Assembly: GCA_050011775.1 (NCBI GenBank)
Contig: JBEKIL010000007.1
Location: forward strand, 178,548 to 242,547
From: CAVZMI01 sp050011775
Lineage (GTDB): Bacteria > Bacteroidota > Ignavibacteria > UBA10030 > CAVZMI01
Reading direction: 5' to 3'
DNA length: 64,000 nucleotides
Shown: in pieces, positions 16,640-23,884 of the stretch
Layout: each line of letters opens with the position of its first letter
Numbering within the stretch: the stretch's first letter is position 1
Position numbers and translations under genes: made by a program
Notes under the pieces: generated by a model
Told to the model about the DNA's origin: nothing
Seen by the model: only the letters and a program-made list of their open reading frames with translations
Databases searched by the model: none

Positions 16640-16900
16640 ATTGCACCCCTACAGGGTGCGGAATGAACTTTCGTTTGACATTTCTTGGGATTTCATCCCA
16701 AGCCGGAATATCCGACCCTTTCAGGGTCTGAGTGTGAAATGATTATTGTATTTCGCACTTTGGATCTGCCTTCAAAACCACCCCAACACTAAAGTACCAT
16801 CATCCCGATTCTATCGGGATTCAGGCGGGGTGGAATATGTCCGCAAGGGGCGTAGCCCCTTGAATCTTTAAAGAAAGAACATTAAACCCTGAAGGGGTGA
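16640..16900. repeat. REP-like hairpin array with a larger CCACCCC/GGGGTGG palindrome
   Basis: The gap 16568-16992 has no gene. It carries family-1 units (GCACCCCTACAGGGTGC at about 16646, GACCCTTTCAGGGTC at 16715, AACCCTGAAGGGGTG at 16883) and hairpins GGGATTTCATCCC and AAGGGGCGTAGCCCCTT. A composite palindrome at about 16779-16833 has CCACCCC and GGGGTGG ends enclosing ATCCCGATTCTATCGGGAT. The outer ends of that palindrome resemble the CCCACC/GGTGGG ends of the insertion inside truA. Confidence 0.65.
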
Positions 16901-16992
16901 GATATTTCTCAAGGCGGATCAATAATCGTATTTCCTTTCTCGAATGATTTTTTCTACTATATTTTGGACAGCACTGATTTCAAAATATTCAT

Positions 16993-17877
16993 TTATTGAC
17001 CGCTCAACGTCCGTATCGAGGGAATCTGTACGACTGGTTCAAGCGGTTCATACCAGTGTTCCCCTTTGTATCGTACCTGTTCGAGGAAGAGTCCCGTCGG
17101 TGGTGCCGTCCATTCTGCCGGCTTTTTCGATGTTGTCGTCAGGAATTGTTCCAGGTCTTGAATCGTGATCGTATGCCGTCCGATTTCCACGAGAGTACCG
17201 ACCAGGCGTCGGACCATTTTCCAGAGGAAATGCGAAGCACGAATACGGATAAGGATCATCTCGGGGAGTTCGCGGAGTTCCGTCTGTTCGACGAGAACCT
17301 TCGTTGATTTCTGTTCATCATCCGTATCACAAAACGAGCTAAAGTCGTGCATTCCATTACATAGCCGGATTCCCTTGGCCATCGATGCCGTATCGAGCGT
17401 GTCTTTAATCCACCAGACGAATCGTTCACCGAGTGCGGTCCGCCGTTTCGAGATTTGATAGAGATAACTTCGACCGATCGCATCGTGTCGGGCATGAAAA
17501 TTTTTCGGTGCGGACTCGACTCTCAAAATGTTGATGTCGAGAGGGAGTCTGTCGTTCAACCCATTTTGGATATCGAGACAGGGGAGAGATTTTTTGGAAA
17601 TGAGATGTGCCACCTGTGCCAGCGCATGAACACCGGCATCGGTGCGGCCCGAGCCCTGGATATCGACGGGTGAACCGAGAAGGGCCGTTGCCGCTATGAC
17701 CAGTTCTCCCTGTATGCCGTGGGCGTTCTTCTGTCCCTGCCCACCTGCGCCCCGATTGAAATTGTGGCTTCGGTGGACTAACCCACCTGCGCTCTTATGA
17801 GAGACTGGGCTTTGGTGGGTTTGCCAGCCGCGGAACCGGGTTCCATCGTATTCGATTGTCAGTTTATAGGCGGCCAT
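16993..17877 (-). CDS. truA: tRNA pseudouridine synthase A with an in-frame insertion
   Basis: This enzyme forms pseudouridine at positions 38-40 of tRNA anticodon arms. The catalytic aspartate D80 is in GSGRTDAGVHALAQVAHL, and the N-terminal YKLTIEYDGTRFRGWQ is standard. I place the start at the ATG at 17877 (MAAYKLTIEY). Between GWQ and the usual QGEL helix, where homologues have about eight residues, this protein has 28 extra residues (roughly 20-47). They are encoded by two tandem 42-bp palindromic units at 17738-17821. The length of 294 residues exceeds the usual 245-270 by that amount. The frame is intact, so the enzyme is probably still functional. Confidence 0.9.
   Translation of the reverse strand: MAAYKLTIEYDGTRFRGWQTHQSPVSHKSAGGLVHRSHNFNRGAGGQGQKNAHGIQGELVIAATALLGSPVDIQGSGRTDAGVHALAQVAHLISKKSLPCLDIQNGLNDRLPLDINILRVESAPKNFHARHDAIGRSYLYQISKRRTALGERFVWWIKDTLDTASMAKGIRLCNGMHDFSSFCDTDDEQKSTKVLVEQTELRELPEMILIRIRASHFLWKMVRRLVGTLVEIGRHTITIQDLEQFLTTTSKKPAEWTAPPTGLFLEQVRYKGEHWYEPLEPVVQIPSIRTLSGQ
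17738..17821. repeat. Two tandem 42-bp palindrome-ended units inserted in truA
   Basis: Units 17738-17779 and 17780-17821 each run from a CCCACCTGCGC end to a GGTGGRCT or GGTGGGTT end and are clearly related (shared CCCACCTGCGC, TGGCTT/GGGCTTT, GGTGG). Their termini are inverted (CCCACC and GGTGGG). The total of 84 bp keeps the reading frame. Confidence 0.8.
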
Positions 17878-17889
17878 TGTCAAACGCTC

Positions 17890-18150
17890 TCTCCACATGC
17901 CGCCCTTTCAGGGCTCAAATGAATTAAATCATTCGTCGATCTATAAACATACCGCACCTATGGTGCTCTCCACTCGTGATTTTTGTTTTGAAATATTTTG
18001 CACACCTTCCGTTCGTCTCGTTACGCATGGCGGAGTGGGTGCTCTCTACCTATAAGACGATTGAGTCCCGAAGGGACGGTATGTTTGTAGAAAATAAATC
18101 AGGTTTCGATTATAAACCCCGAAGGGGTGGCATGTGCAAAATGCCATATG
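17890..18150. repeat. REP-like hairpin array (family 1)
   Basis: The gap between truA and the STAS gene (17878-18179) has no gene. Units include GCCCTTTCAGGGC (17904-17916), GCACCTATGGTGC (17952-17964), GTCCCGAAGGGAC (18066-18078) and ACCCCGAAGGGGT (18117-18129), with the TATGTTTGTAGAAAA-type spacer. One unit near 18003-18035 appears interrupted by about 28 bp. Confidence 0.65.
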
Positions 18151-18179
18151 CACAAGCTTTAATTAAAATATACGTAACA

Positions 18180-18527
18180 TTAGTTAATAAGATGATCGAT
18201 CGCTTCGTCCTGATCGGTATAAATCTTAAATACCATCGTTAGACGTGTCGCATGAAATACATTCATCACATTGGGATTAAGGCCGCACAGGACTATCGAT
18301 CCGCCGCGTTGATTGTATTTTACGCAGGCTGTCGTCAGGACGCCGAGTGCAAAGCTATTCAGATATGAAACCTTGCTGAGATCGACGACGAGCTTCAGAT
18401 TCCCTTTTTCATTCAGTTTCGAGATCGTCGTGCGAAGCTCCTCGGTCTCGGGCCCGCCAAGAAGATCGGTGTCGGGTTCGATGATCGTGATATCGTATTC
18501 CGCCATATGAATCAAATGGAGTGGCAT
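18180..18527 (-). CDS. STAS-domain protein (anti-sigma-factor-antagonist-like)
   Basis: This 115-residue cytoplasmic protein consists of one STAS domain: ITIIEPDTDLLGGPETEELR, then LVVDLSKVSYLNSFALGVLT, then GGSIVLCGLNPNVMNVFHATRL. The usual phosphorylatable serine of SpoIIAA-type antagonists (D-S-S/T-G) is S63 in YLNSFALG, so phosphorylation control is possible. No partner kinase or sigma factor gene is adjacent. The ATG at 18527 has GAGG five bases upstream. A second ATG at 18506 lacks such a site. Confidence 0.8.
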   Translation of the reverse strand: MPLHLIHMAEYDITIIEPDTDLLGGPETEELRTTISKLNEKGNLKLVVDLSKVSYLNSFALGVLTTACVKYNQRGGSIVLCGLNPNVMNVFHATRLTMVFKIYTDQDEAIDHLIN

Positions 18528-18575
18528 AGGGGCCTCATGATTACAGCTTCAATGGTTAATAAAATATAGAATTTT

Positions 18576-18785
18576 AAACTCTGTGTCCTCATTTATTAGT
18601 TATTTGATAACTTTGTGTACTCTGTGGTTATGTTTTATAAAATAAAACACCACAGGGATAAAAGATGATTTACGGTGCTGTGCCCCGTTTATTAATAAGA
18701 ATAGTTGTAGGGTCACTGCCACAGAGGTCACAGAGAACTTTCTCATTGCAATCTAGCACAAAGGACACGGAGTATAAAAAACTTC
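18576..18785. repeat. CACAGAGG-type dispersed repeat (family 2), degenerate copy
   Basis: The gap 18528-18804 has no gene. It contains CTCTGTGTCCTC, CTTTGTGTACTCTGTGG, CCACAGAGGTCACAGAGAAC and GGACACGGAGTATAAAA, which recur near 21080, 23280 and 26990. The units face each other as inverted copies. Confidence 0.6.
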
Positions 18786-18804
18786 TCAATTTCTCTAATT
18801 GGTA

Positions 18805-19773
18805 CTAAGAATAGAAGTTCCTTACCCAGCGATGCGCCTTCATGCGTTGAAGCGTTTGCGCAGTCAGGAGGCGTCCGTCAGAGACCGCACAGTTTCTTTC
18901 GACGTTACGGACCGACCGCATACCGGGAATGACGGTCGAGACCACCGGGTTGCTCAATATATATCGCAGTGCAAATTCCGCAATATCAGCCGCCTCACCT
19001 TTCATCTCTTTTTCGATTTTCTGGACTCGTTCCCATACCTGCTGTTTCCGGTCACCCCTGAAATAGCCATGTCGCCAATCCCTTTCGGGGAATACTGTGT
19101 CGGGTTTAATCTGACCTGTAAGGCTTCCTTCGTCAAATGGTACCCGTGCGATAATGCCGATATTTTCTTTCTGGCAGAGAGGAAAAAGCTCGTCTTCGGG
19201 CGATTGATCAAAAATATTATAGATGACCTGGAACGAATCGATTCGTCCGCTCTTCACAGCTTTGATGACCGAATTCGGCTGGTGATCGTTGACCGAAATA
19301 CCGACGAAGCGGATTTTCCCCTGTTCTTTCAATTTCAGTATCGCTTCCCACCATTCATCCTGTAACGACCACTCATCGAGCCAGACATGGAACTGCTGGA
19401 GATCGATGCAGTCGAGCTGTAAATTCTTTAAACTTTTTTCAGTACACTCGATGATATAGTCTTTAGGAAAAGCATCCCGGAGGGGCGTCCCTTCCTGTGC
19501 CGGCCAACGCTGGTTTTTGGGTGATATTTTTGTGGCTATAAAAACTCTCTCTGTGCGTTCTTTAAGAGCCTGACCGATTAGTTGTTCGCTGTGGCCGCGG
19601 CCGTAGGCCATTGCAGTGTCGATGAAATTGAGGCCTCTATCGATTGCAGTATGCAGTGCACGGAGAGATTCTTTATCATCCGCTCCGATCCACATCGATT
19701 GGCCGATGCCCCATGCGCCGTAACCGATTTCGGAGACGGAAAGTCCTGTACGGCCGAGTGTGCGGTATTGCAT
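18805..19773 (-). CDS. Aldo/keto reductase
   Basis: This 322-residue NADPH-dependent TIM-barrel oxidoreductase shows the family N-terminus MQYRTLGRTGLSVSEIGYGA. The active site residues are D52 and Y57 (NFIDTAMAYGRGHSE), K82 (FIATKIS) and the histidine in DCIDLQQFHVW. The C-terminal cofactor region SNPVVSTVIPGMRSVRNVE is also present. It resembles the YajO/general aldo-keto reductase group. The substrate is not predictable. It stands alone between repeat-rich gaps. Confidence 0.9.
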   Translation of the reverse strand: MQYRTLGRTGLSVSEIGYGAWGIGQSMWIGADDKESLRALHTAIDRGLNFIDTAMAYGRGHSEQLIGQALKERTERVFIATKISPKNQRWPAQEGTPLRDAFPKDYIIECTEKSLKNLQLDCIDLQQFHVWLDEWSLQDEWWEAILKLKEQGKIRFVGISVNDHQPNSVIKAVKSGRIDSFQVIYNIFDQSPEDELFPLCQKENIGIIARVPFDEGSLTGQIKPDTVFPERDWRHGYFRGDRKQQVWERVQKIEKEMKGEAADIAEFALRYILSNPVVSTVIPGMRSVRNVERNCAVSDGRLLTAQTLQRMKAHRWVRNFYS

Positions 19774-19825
19774 TGAACGCTCCTTCTATAAGGGCTCAAA
19801 AAATAGTAAAAAAAGGGGAAAAATG

Positions 19826-19895
19826 AAAGAGCGTGGGGAGGTAAAGGGAGAGGTAAAGGTAAAGGTTGAGATCAAGGTCAAGAGTAGATAAAAGA
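19826..19895. repeat. Purine-rich AGGTAAAGG/AGGTTGAG repeat tract
   Basis: The gap 19774-20082 has no gene. It holds a one-strand purine tract of overlapping GGTAAAGG, GGTAAAGG and GGTTGAGATCAAGG units. Its reverse complement recurs at 32569-32606 (CCTCAACCTCAACCTTTACC). The remainder, 19896-20082, is AT-rich without recognisable structure. Confidence 0.5.
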
Positions 19896-20082
19896 GCAGG
19901 CTGTATATCTATTCATAAATCATCAATCGGAAATCATCAATTCCTTCGGCTTTTCGCTTCGCCTTGCTTGCATTTAATTTCGCAATTTCTTACAACTCAT
20001 TAAAAATAATGTAATGATTAAGAGAAAATCGGATTTGCCAGACTCATTGAGCGTAGATCTTGAGGCTTTAACTATTATTTTG

Positions 20083-20457
20083 TCAATTCGCCATAACGGT
20101 CCTATCCCTTGCCCACTCGCTAAGAGCCTCGATTTTTTCGGCCATGACGACAGAGAGGGGACGCGTTTCCCGCAATTCACAGAGAAGAGTGTCGCTTGTC
20201 AGCACACCTGAACCACCTACCAGTGAATACAATCCGGATACCACAGCCTGTTCGATCTCCGATCCCGAAAATCCCACGCTCGCATTGACCAATGCTTCAA
20301 GATCGAAGTCTTCAGGTTTCAAGCTGCGTTTCTTTAGATGGATGGTAAAAATTTCTTTCCGCGTTTCGGCATCGGGTAGGTCAACGAAAAATATTTCGTC
20401 GAATCGTCCTTTTCGCATCAATTCGGGTGGAAGTGATTGGATGTCGTTTGCAGTTGC
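20083..20457 (-). pseudogene. 3' fragment of a ycf46-type AAA ATPase gene
   Basis: The sequence encodes ATANDIQSLPPELMRKGRFD, then EIFFVDLPDAETRKEIFTIH and LVNASVGFSGSEIEQAV, and ends ETRPLSVVMAEKIEALSEWA-RDRTVMAN. This is the sensor-1 asparagine, arginine finger, sensor-2 region and normal C-terminus of the ycf46-like AAA family (about 500 residues). Walker A and Walker B are missing. Upstream of the ATANDI motif the frame reads unrelated sequence (LRIYLD) and enters a palindrome GGTTTGTACAAACC (about 20477-20490). Only the last 124 residues remain, so no active ATPase is made here. Confidence 0.75.
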
Positions 20458-20513
20458 TCTGTCGAGATAAATCCGTAGGTTTGTACAAACCCATAGCTTC
20501 CGCTACGGGCGAA

Positions 20514-20945
20514 CTATTTTCTCACCGCAATAAACGTTCCACTGTTGGTGATCCCGATAAAAGAACTATATACCCACTTTCCACTGAACTCGTTGCCCTT
20601 GAGTATGCCAAACAGTCCCACATTGTTATCACGATAAAGGGGCTGAAGCTCGATCGACATTGTATCGTTGTGAAACTCGCCGGCGAGGTGGCCCTTCCCG
20701 ATTTGAGGGCCGATATTTTTTGTTTCACCCACTGCGATGAATTGCCAGTCACCATCCAGTATATTTTGATCCTTGAGGTCGATTGTAAACCATCCCTGGA
20801 CGATCGGCGTACCGGTTGAATCGTAGCCGTTATATTCGTACATCCCTGAAGGAGGGGAAGTGGCTTGCTCGGAGCTGGGATCTTTACAGCCCGGAAGCAT
20901 GAAGAGAATGAATCCGAAAACTAAAACGACGGTGGCTGTTTTCAT
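20514..20945 (-). CDS. Putative lipoprotein of unknown function
   Basis: This 143-residue protein starts MKTATVVLVFGFILFMLPGC, a signal with a lipobox (LPGC), so it is probably lipid-anchored after residue 19. The mature part (GMYEYNGYDSTGTPIVQGWF, then ILDGDWQFIAVG, and GKGHLAGEFHNDTMSIEL) is beta-strand-rich with alternating W/F and G, resembling a small lipocalin- or META-like barrel. I do not recognise the family. AGGAGGG lies 4-10 bases upstream of its ATG at 20945. Confidence 0.65.
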   Translation of the reverse strand: MKTATVVLVFGFILFMLPGCKDPSSEQATSPPSGMYEYNGYDSTGTPIVQGWFTIDLKDQNILDGDWQFIAVGETKNIGPQIGKGHLAGEFHNDTMSIELQPLYRDNNVGLFGILKGNEFSGKWVYSSFIGITNSGTFIAVRK

Positions 20946-21069
20946 TTTTCCCTCCTGTGAATGTGGATTTTAAAAAACGACGAAGGGACGATACGCATAG
21001 TTACAGATGTGAATTTTCTCAATTCACAATTTATAAAATATAATACCACAGCAATTAAGTAAAGACGTA

Positions 21070-21180
21070 TGCGGTACTGTGCTCCCTTTTCAAAATCAAA
21101 ATTAATTATAGGAGCACCGACACAGAGGACACAAAGAACTTCTCAGTGGCCTACAAAAAAGGACACAGAGTTGAAATGGC
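21070..21180. repeat. CACAGAGG-type repeat (family 2)
   Basis: The stretch 21078-21140 is almost identical to 23333-23388. It reads GTGCTCCCTTTTCAAAATC, AATTAATTATAGGAGCAC, CGACACAGAGGAC. The GTGCTCC/GGAGCAC ends can pair. It lies between the lipoprotein gene and the end of cysK, in a gap (20946-21203) that has no gene. Confidence 0.75.
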
Positions 21181-21203
21181 TTTTTATTTTTTCAATATTA
21201 AAA

Positions 21204-22118
21204 CTAATCAAACAACCCCTCGATCGAGAGATAGCGTTCGCCGGTATCGTAACAGAATGTCAGCACGCGGCTTCCCTTCGGCATCTCAGCGAGCTTTTTT
21301 GCAACTGCTGCAAGGGCCGCGCCTGATGAAATTCCTACAAATATACCTTCCTCCTTTGCCGATCGTCTTGCGTATTCGTAGGCTTCTTCTTTACTGACCT
21401 GTATGGTGCCATCCAGTATTCCGGTGTTGAGGATTTTCGGAATGAACCCGGCTCCGAGTCCCTGTAATGCATGCGGTCCCGGTTTTCCGCCGCCAATGAC
21501 CGGTGATAGATCGGGTTCGACGGCGAAGACTTTCAATTCAGGGAACTTCTTTTTGAGGATTTCAGCGCAGCCGGTGATGTGTCCACCCGTTCCCACACCC
21601 GTGATCAGGTAATCGAATCCGTTGGGGAAATCCTGTAAAATTTCCTGTGCGGTCGTCCGGCGGTGGATTTCGGTATTCGCTTCATTTTCAAATTGCTGCG
21701 GCATCCAAGCATTGGGTGTTTTATTTACCAGCTCATTTGCCCGCTCGATGGCTCCTTTCATTCCTTTTTCGCGCGGCGTGAGCTCAAATTTAGCCCCGTA
21801 CAGAGACATCAATTTGCGACGTTCAACCGACATCGACTCGGGCATCACGAGAATTATTTTATAGCCCTTAACGGCTGCGACCATGGCAAGGCCTATACCG
21901 GTATTTCCGGAAGTCGGCTCGATGATCACGCTGTCTTTTTTCAAATAGCCTTTCTTCTCTGCATCTTCGATCATTGCCAGACCGATGCGGTCTTTGATGC
22001 TCCCGCCGGGATTGGCGCGCTCAAGTTTCATCCATACTTCGACACCGGCAGGGAAAAGCCTGTTGATCTTCACGTGGGGTGTCCGGCCTATGGTTTCCAG
22101 AATATTGTTCGCTTTCAT
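21204..22118 (-). CDS. cysK: Cysteine synthase (O-acetylserine sulfhydrylase)
   Basis: This 304-residue PLP enzyme makes cysteine from O-acetylserine and sulfide. The Schiff-base lysine is K42 in NPGGSIKDRIG. The phosphate and substrate loop is PTSGNTGIGLAM, the PLP phosphate site is GVGTGGHITG, and FVGISSGAA near the C-terminus completes the family pattern. It follows cysE (44 bp gap) on the same strand, so serine acetyltransferase and its partner form one transcription unit, apparently under the Cys-rich leader described upstream of cysE. Confidence 0.95.
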   Translation of the reverse strand: MKANNILETIGRTPHVKINRLFPAGVEVWMKLERANPGGSIKDRIGLAMIEDAEKKGYLKKDSVIIEPTSGNTGIGLAMVAAVKGYKIILVMPESMSVERRKLMSLYGAKFELTPREKGMKGAIERANELVNKTPNAWMPQQFENEANTEIHRRTTAQEILQDFPNGFDYLITGVGTGGHITGCAEILKKKFPELKVFAVEPDLSPVIGGGKPGPHALQGLGAGFIPKILNTGILDGTIQVSKEEAYEYARRSAKEEGIFVGISSGAALAAVAKKLAEMPKGSRVLTFCYDTGERYLSIEGLFD

Positions 22119-22162
22119 GCTGCACCTTCATATTTTTGACAACTGGTTGTAATATTCGGATT

Positions 22163-22972
22163 TCAACCTTTTGTATTTCGTACGCTGACTTCATGCTTGT
22201 TGTAGACAACTGTATATGGTTCAACGCTTTCCGTGAGCCATACGTTCCCGCCGATGATCGAATCATGCCCGATGACCGTGTCGCCTCCGAGGATTGTGCT
22301 TCCGGAATAAATAATGACATTATCCTCTATTGTGGGATGACGTTTCTTATTAGCAAGCAATTTCTTCACGCTGAGTGCCCCCAGCGTCACACCTTGGTAC
22401 ATCTTCACATTTACCCCAATATCTGTCGTTTCACCGATGACGATGCCTGTTCCGTGATCGATAAAAAACGACTCGCCAATTCTGGCTCCCGGATGGATGT
22501 CGATACCCGTCAGACTGTGGGCATATTCCGAGATCACGCGTGGGAGAATGGGAATCTCCAGCGTGTACATATGATGCGCCAACCTATGTACGGCGATGGC
22601 ATAGAATCCGGGATATGAAATGATGATCTCTTCGATTGAGTAGGCAGCCGGATCGAATTCTTCGATTGCCTTCGCATCTTTTAACAGGAGTTCATAAGCG
22701 ACAGGCAGGTTATTGAAATAACTATCCGTGAGTTCTGTCAGCGGATGTTTGAAATAGCAGGCGAGGGGTTCGAGTAATTCTTCAAATTCCAACCGCAGAT
22801 GCATCAGCCGTAATTCAAGCTGCTGGATGGATAAACTCACTCCGGCAGTAATCGGGAAAAGAAAATGGATCAGCTGATCGACAAATTGCTGGGCCTTCGG
22901 TTTGGAAGGAAGGTAAATTGAAAACTTGCCATTATTGGCATCGAGTGTTTCAAGAAAATGATGGTTGACCAT
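22163..22972 (-). CDS. cysE: Serine O-acetyltransferase (EpsC-type)
   Basis: This 269-residue enzyme makes O-acetylserine, the committed step of cysteine synthesis. The N-terminal helical region is followed by YPGFYAIAVHRLAHHMY and a left-handed beta-helix of hexapeptide repeats (GIDIHPGARIGESFFIDHG, then TGIVIGETTDIGVNVKMYQG, VTLGALSVKK, TILGGDTVIGHDSIIGGNVW). The catalytic histidine is in FIDHGTG. The long N-terminus matches the EpsC/plant-like type. It is followed by cysK. Its upstream region (22973-23200) contains a Cys-rich leader frame, a terminator-like hairpin and a promoter. Confidence 0.95.
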   Translation of the reverse strand: MVNHHFLETLDANNGKFSIYLPSKPKAQQFVDQLIHFLFPITAGVSLSIQQLELRLMHLRLEFEELLEPLACYFKHPLTELTDSYFNNLPVAYELLLKDAKAIEEFDPAAYSIEEIIISYPGFYAIAVHRLAHHMYTLEIPILPRVISEYAHSLTGIDIHPGARIGESFFIDHGTGIVIGETTDIGVNVKMYQGVTLGALSVKKLLANKKRHPTIEDNVIIYSGSTILGGDTVIGHDSIIGGNVWLTESVEPYTVVYNKHEVSVRNTKG

Positions 22973-23032
22973 GACGTTGATTCCTAAGAATAATTAATAT
23001 GAATAAACTATAGTGAAAATCTATTAGAGTGT

Positions 23033-23073
23033 AAAAAGAATAGGGCTGTGTTGATTACATGATCAACAACAGC
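23033..23073 (-). terminator. Attenuator-type hairpin between the Cys-rich leader and cysE
   Basis: On the minus strand GCTGTTGTTGAT (23073-23062) pairs with ATCAACACAGC (23055-23045) around the loop CATGTA, leaving one bulged T. CCTA and then TTCTTTTT follow. The 5' arm contains the last Cys codons and the stop codon of the leader peptide, so ribosome position on the leader would control whether the hairpin forms. Confidence 0.6.
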
Positions 23074-23158
23074 AGCTACAGGTGCAGAGGATACACGAAT
23101 TGGATATCGGAGAAAATCCGATTGAAGAAATTAGGGTAGTATGATCGAATATTATCAT
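23063..23158 (-). CDS. Cys-rich leader peptide upstream of cysE (probable cysteine attenuator)
   Basis: This 31-codon frame starts at the ATG at 23158 (MIIFDHTTLISS) and ends in SCILCTCSCCC before TGA, so six of its last ten codons are Cys (TGC or TGT). It has no ribosome binding site: the -10 hexamer of a good promoter ends 5 bp before the ATG, so the message probably starts at or next to the A of the start codon (leaderless). The last codons lie in the 5' arm of a hairpin with a T-rich tail. The downstream genes are cysE and cysK. Cys-rich leaderless leader peptides that control sulfur genes are known in Actinobacteria; this is inference by analogy. Confidence 0.65.
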   Translation of the reverse strand: MIIFDHTTLISSIGFSPISNSCILCTCSCCC

Positions 23159-23163
23159 GGTAA

Positions 23164-23192
23164 AATATACAACTTAAATTTCATTTTTCCAA
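23164..23192 (-). promoter_or_regulatory. Sigma70-type promoter of the Cys leader-cysE-cysK unit
   Basis: On the minus strand TTGGAA (23192-23187) and TATATT (23169-23164) are separated by exactly 17 bp. The expected transcription start is within one or two bases of the leader ATG. The stretch 23193-23274 upstream shows nothing recognisable. Confidence 0.6.
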
Positions 23193-23274
23193 ATTCTTAG
23201 TATTCTGAACATTAAGGCATATCGAACCGTTCCATTTCCAAGTGGTTTTGTTCGAAATAAAACGAGAAATCATA

Positions 23275-23440
23275 TAAACTCTGTGTCCTCTATATCTGCC
23301 ATTTATACAATTCCTCCGTGGACTCCGTGGCGGTGCTCCCTTTTCAAAATCGAAATTAATTATAGGAGCACCGACACAGAGGACGCAGAGACTCTCCCGG
23401 TGGCAATGAGCACGGAGTACACAGAGTATAAAATATCCAA
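23275..23440. repeat. CACAGAGG-type repeat (family 2), full copy
   Basis: CTCTGTGTCCTC, CTCCGTGGACTCCGTGGCGG, then GGTGCTCCCTTTTCAAAATC and TTAATTATAGGAGCACC (hairpin ends), then GACACAGAGGACGCAGAGAC and GAGCACGGAGTACACAGAGT. It shares a near-identical core with 21078-21140. Confidence 0.75.
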
Positions 23441-23461
23441 TTCATATCGACATCAATAGCT

Positions 23462-23800
23462 CTATTTTTCCAATTTCTTCATTTCCCACACCGTCCCCTT
23501 TTTTGAAGGACAGTGGATACGATGGACCTTTCTATTATCGGATTCCCATGACGGAAATCCAAGTGCAACTCTCCATGTATACAGATCGAGCACATGGAGC
23601 AATGCGCTGCACACTCCGGCCGGTTTATCGTACGGATGCTGATAGACAAATACATCATCTAAAGCGTGTTTGCATTTTCCGCATTTTTCGGTCATTCGGA
23701 TTTCGATCGGACCGAGATGATTCCAAAGCTCATGGTAATCGTCGGTCGTGAAGTTTTCCAGATTCAGCGGTATTTCTAACGCATTGGGATTATTAACCAT
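23462..23800 (-). CDS. TIGR04076-like small cysteine-containing protein
   Basis: This 112-residue protein of unknown function carries MTEKCGKCKHALDDVFVYQH, then PAGVCSALLHVLDLYTWRVA and HRIHCPSKKGTVWEMKKLEK. The order K-C-x(7-12)-G/D-x-F, G-x-C-x-A-L-x-x-L-L-x-Y and C-P-x-x-x-x-V-x-F/W-E matches the TIGR04076 group, often found near redox or anaerobic enzymes. Five cysteines or histidines could bind a metal. It is flanked by repeats on both sides, with no operon partner. Family assignment is by memory of motif order. Confidence 0.6.
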   Translation of the reverse strand: MVNNPNALEIPLNLENFTTDDYHELWNHLGPIEIRMTEKCGKCKHALDDVFVYQHPYDKPAGVCSALLHVLDLYTWRVALGFPSWESDNRKVHRIHCPSKKGTVWEMKKLEK

Positions 23801-23884
23801 TGGATCATACTCCCTGGATTATCAATAATATTATACTAGTCCAAAATAGATCTGGATATTTAGAAAAAGAACATTAGTAATGTC

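Noticed and set aside
15941..18150. Repeats resembling a CRISPR array
   Set aside because: Units differ in sequence and spacing, occur in both orientations, are interrupted by genes and no cas gene is present; they are REP-like hairpins.
23060..23137. Short rightward reading frame opposite the Cys-rich leader (MINNSSYRCRG...)
   Set aside because: It has no ribosome binding site, promoter or downstream gene in that direction; the minus-strand frame fits the cysE context.
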